From: Gammaproteobacteria bacterium
GTDB lineage: Bacteria > Pseudomonadota > Gammaproteobacteria > Methylococcales > UBA2780
Length of the DNA: 14,320 nt
Assembly (NCBI GenBank): GCA_003646305.1
Contig: QNFJ01000031.1
Location: 1 to 14,320 of the forward strand
Direction: 5' to 3'
Shown here piece by piece: positions 13,205-14,320 of the stretch; the first letter of the stretch is position 1; every line of letters starts with the position of its first letter. The notes under the pieces were generated by a model. The model worked only from the letters and a program-made list of their open reading frames with translations, was not told the DNA's origin and searched no databases. Position numbers and translations under genes: made by a program.

Positions 13205-14320
13205 ATGGGTAATAACGTTGTTGTAATTGGAACCCAGTGGGGTGATGAAGGAAAGGGCAAGCTGGTTGACCTGCTGACCGATCGTGCATCAGCCGTCGTA
13301 CGTTTTCAGGGCGGGCACAATGCAGGGCATACACTTATTATCGGCGATGAAAAAACAGTCTTGCACCTGATTCCTTCCGGGATCATGAGAGAGGGTGTTG
13401 ACTGTTTTATTGGTAATGGTGTGGTGCTTTCACCTGAAGCGTTAATGAGCGAGATTGAAAAGCTGGAAAAAGCGGGTGTCGATGTTAGAAGCCGCTTAAA
13501 GATCAGTGAAGCCTGTACTTTGATCTTGCCTGTACATATTGCCTTAGACCAGGCGAGAGAACGTGCAAGAGGTAAAGAGGCGATTGGTACAACGGGTCGT
13601 GGTATTGGTCCAGCATATGAAGATAAAGTGGCGCGTAGAGGATTGCGTGCAGGGGACTTCCTGGATTCTGACAAGCTGGCTGAAAAATTACGTGCTCTTT
13701 TAGATGTTCACAACTTTACTCTAAAAGAATATTTTAAAGAAGAAGGTTTCGACTTCCAGCAACTTTTGGATGAGACCCTTGCTTATGGTGAACAGATTAT
13801 TCCAATGCTGGAAGATGTTTCATCTCGCCTTCATCAATTACAGGATGCGGGGAAACCAATTTTGTTTGAAGGGGCGCAGGGTGCGTTACTGGATATTGAC
13901 CATGGCACTTATCCCTTTGTGACCTCATCAACCACAACAGCAGGTGGCGCAGCCAGTGGGAGTGGCGTCGGTCCACGTGATCTGGGCTATATCCTCGGAA
14001 TTACAAAAGCGTACACGACTCGCGTAGGCAGTGGCCCTTTCCCAACTGAACTGGATGATGAAATTGGTGAGCGGCTAGGAAGAGTGGGGGCGGAATTTGG
14101 CGCAACCACAGGCAGAAAACGGCGTTGTGGTTGGCTAGATGCAGTCAGCCTGAAAAAATCAGCACAAATGAACAGCCTGACCGGAATCTGTCTGACCAAA
14201 TTGGATGTTATGGACGGGCTGGAAACAGTTTCAATCTGTACAGCCTATAAGCTAAATGGTGAACTACTGACCTCACCACCTATCGGTGCAGATAAATATG
14301 CACAGTGTGAGCCAGTGTTC
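13205..14320 (+). CDS. purA: Adenylosuccinate synthetase PurA, 3'-truncated by the window end
   Basis: PurA joins IMP and aspartate with GTP to form adenylosuccinate, the committed step to AMP. The frame stays open for 372 codons to the last base; a typical protein is about 430 residues, so roughly 60 C-terminal residues are missing. Visible motifs are the phosphate loop QWGDEGKGK (11-19) with Asp14, GGHNAGHT (36-43) with His42, GTTGRGIGPAYEDK (128-141) with the IMP-binding part, the EGAQGALLDIDHGTYP segment and, near the end, the TKLD guanine-recognition motif. AGGAAAG (13191-13197) is the ribosome binding site. It is likely co-transcribed with hisZ. Confidence 0.97.
   Translation, partial: MGNNVVVIGTQWGDEGKGKLVDLLTDRASAVVRFQGGHNAGHTLIIGDEKTVLHLIPSGIMREGVDCFIGNGVVLSPEALMSEIEKLEKAGVDVRSRLKISEACTLILPVHIALDQARERARGKEAIGTTGRGIGPAYEDKVARRGLRAGDFLDSDKLAEKLRALLDVHNFTLKEYFKEEGFDFQQLLDETLAYGEQIIPMLEDVSSRLHQLQDAGKPILFEGAQGALLDIDHGTYPFVTSSTTTAGGAASGSGVGPRDLGYILGITKAYTTRVGSGPFPTELDDEIGERLGRVGAEFGATTGRKRRCGWLDAVSLKKSAQMNSLTGICLTKLDVMDGLETVSICTAYKLNGELLTSPPIGADKYAQCEPVF

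Noticed and set aside
13306..13674. 122-codon minus-strand open frame near the window end
   Set aside because: It is antisense to purA, whose motifs are unmistakable in the plus strand.
1..14320. tRNA, rRNA, CRISPR array, prophage or defence genes
   Set aside because: Reading both strands showed no cloverleaf, spaced direct repeats, integrase or transposase motifs; all long frames belong to known housekeeping families.

Overview
The window is a chromosomal housekeeping locus of a gammaproteobacterium. The proteins resemble their Escherichia coli and Pseudomonas counterparts along their length. From memory, the gene order from nnr to purA (nnr, tsaE, amiB, mutL, miaA, hfq, hflX, hflK, hflC, a DUF2065 gene, hisZ, purA) is the Pseudomonas-type version of the locus, with hisZ between the DUF2065 gene and purA; E. 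coli lacks hisZ there. Base composition looks moderate and even, and I see no foreign-looking segment. The genus cannot be named from this evidence.

Layout. Positions 1-57 carry the last codons of an unidentified plus-strand gene, closed by a strong terminator that also contains the stop codon of the convergent queG (minus strand, 98-1186). A very short divergent gap (about 30-54 bp) separates queG from a long plus-strand series. The first block, nnr-tsaE-amiB-mutL-miaA (1217-7455), is tightly packed, with two 4-bp GTGA overlaps and a 5-bp gap; only tsaE-amiB has a larger gap (about 100-120 bp), with a plausible promoter. hfq follows with a strong ribosome binding site. The hfq-hflX gap holds a roughly 105-bp imperfect palindrome that looks like a dispersed intergenic repeat. 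hflX is followed by a 253-bp leader region with an inverted repeat, then the close pair hflK-hflC. Two perfect hairpins follow hflC, then the small DUF2065 gene, another hairpin, hisZ and a purA gene cut off by the window end.

Functions. queG, tsaE and miaA act in tRNA modification (queuosine, t6A, i6A). nnr repairs hydrated NAD(P)H. amiB splits septal peptidoglycan. mutL is the mismatch-repair matchmaker, here with the C-terminal motifs of the nicking-endonuclease type. hfq is the sRNA chaperone and hflX a ribosome-rescue GTPase. hflK and hflC form the membrane complex around the FtsH protease. hisZ regulates the first step of histidine synthesis and purA makes adenylosuccinate.

I found no mobile element, CRISPR array, RNA gene, toxin-antitoxin pair, defence system or other convincing new multigene system. 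The points worth a second look are non-coding or residue-level: the hfq-hflX palindrome, a 10-bp hairpin ending at the mutL start codon with an alternative in-frame GTG start upstream, the hflK leader inverted repeat, the tandem hairpins after hflC, and aromatic swaps on both RNA-binding faces of Hfq.
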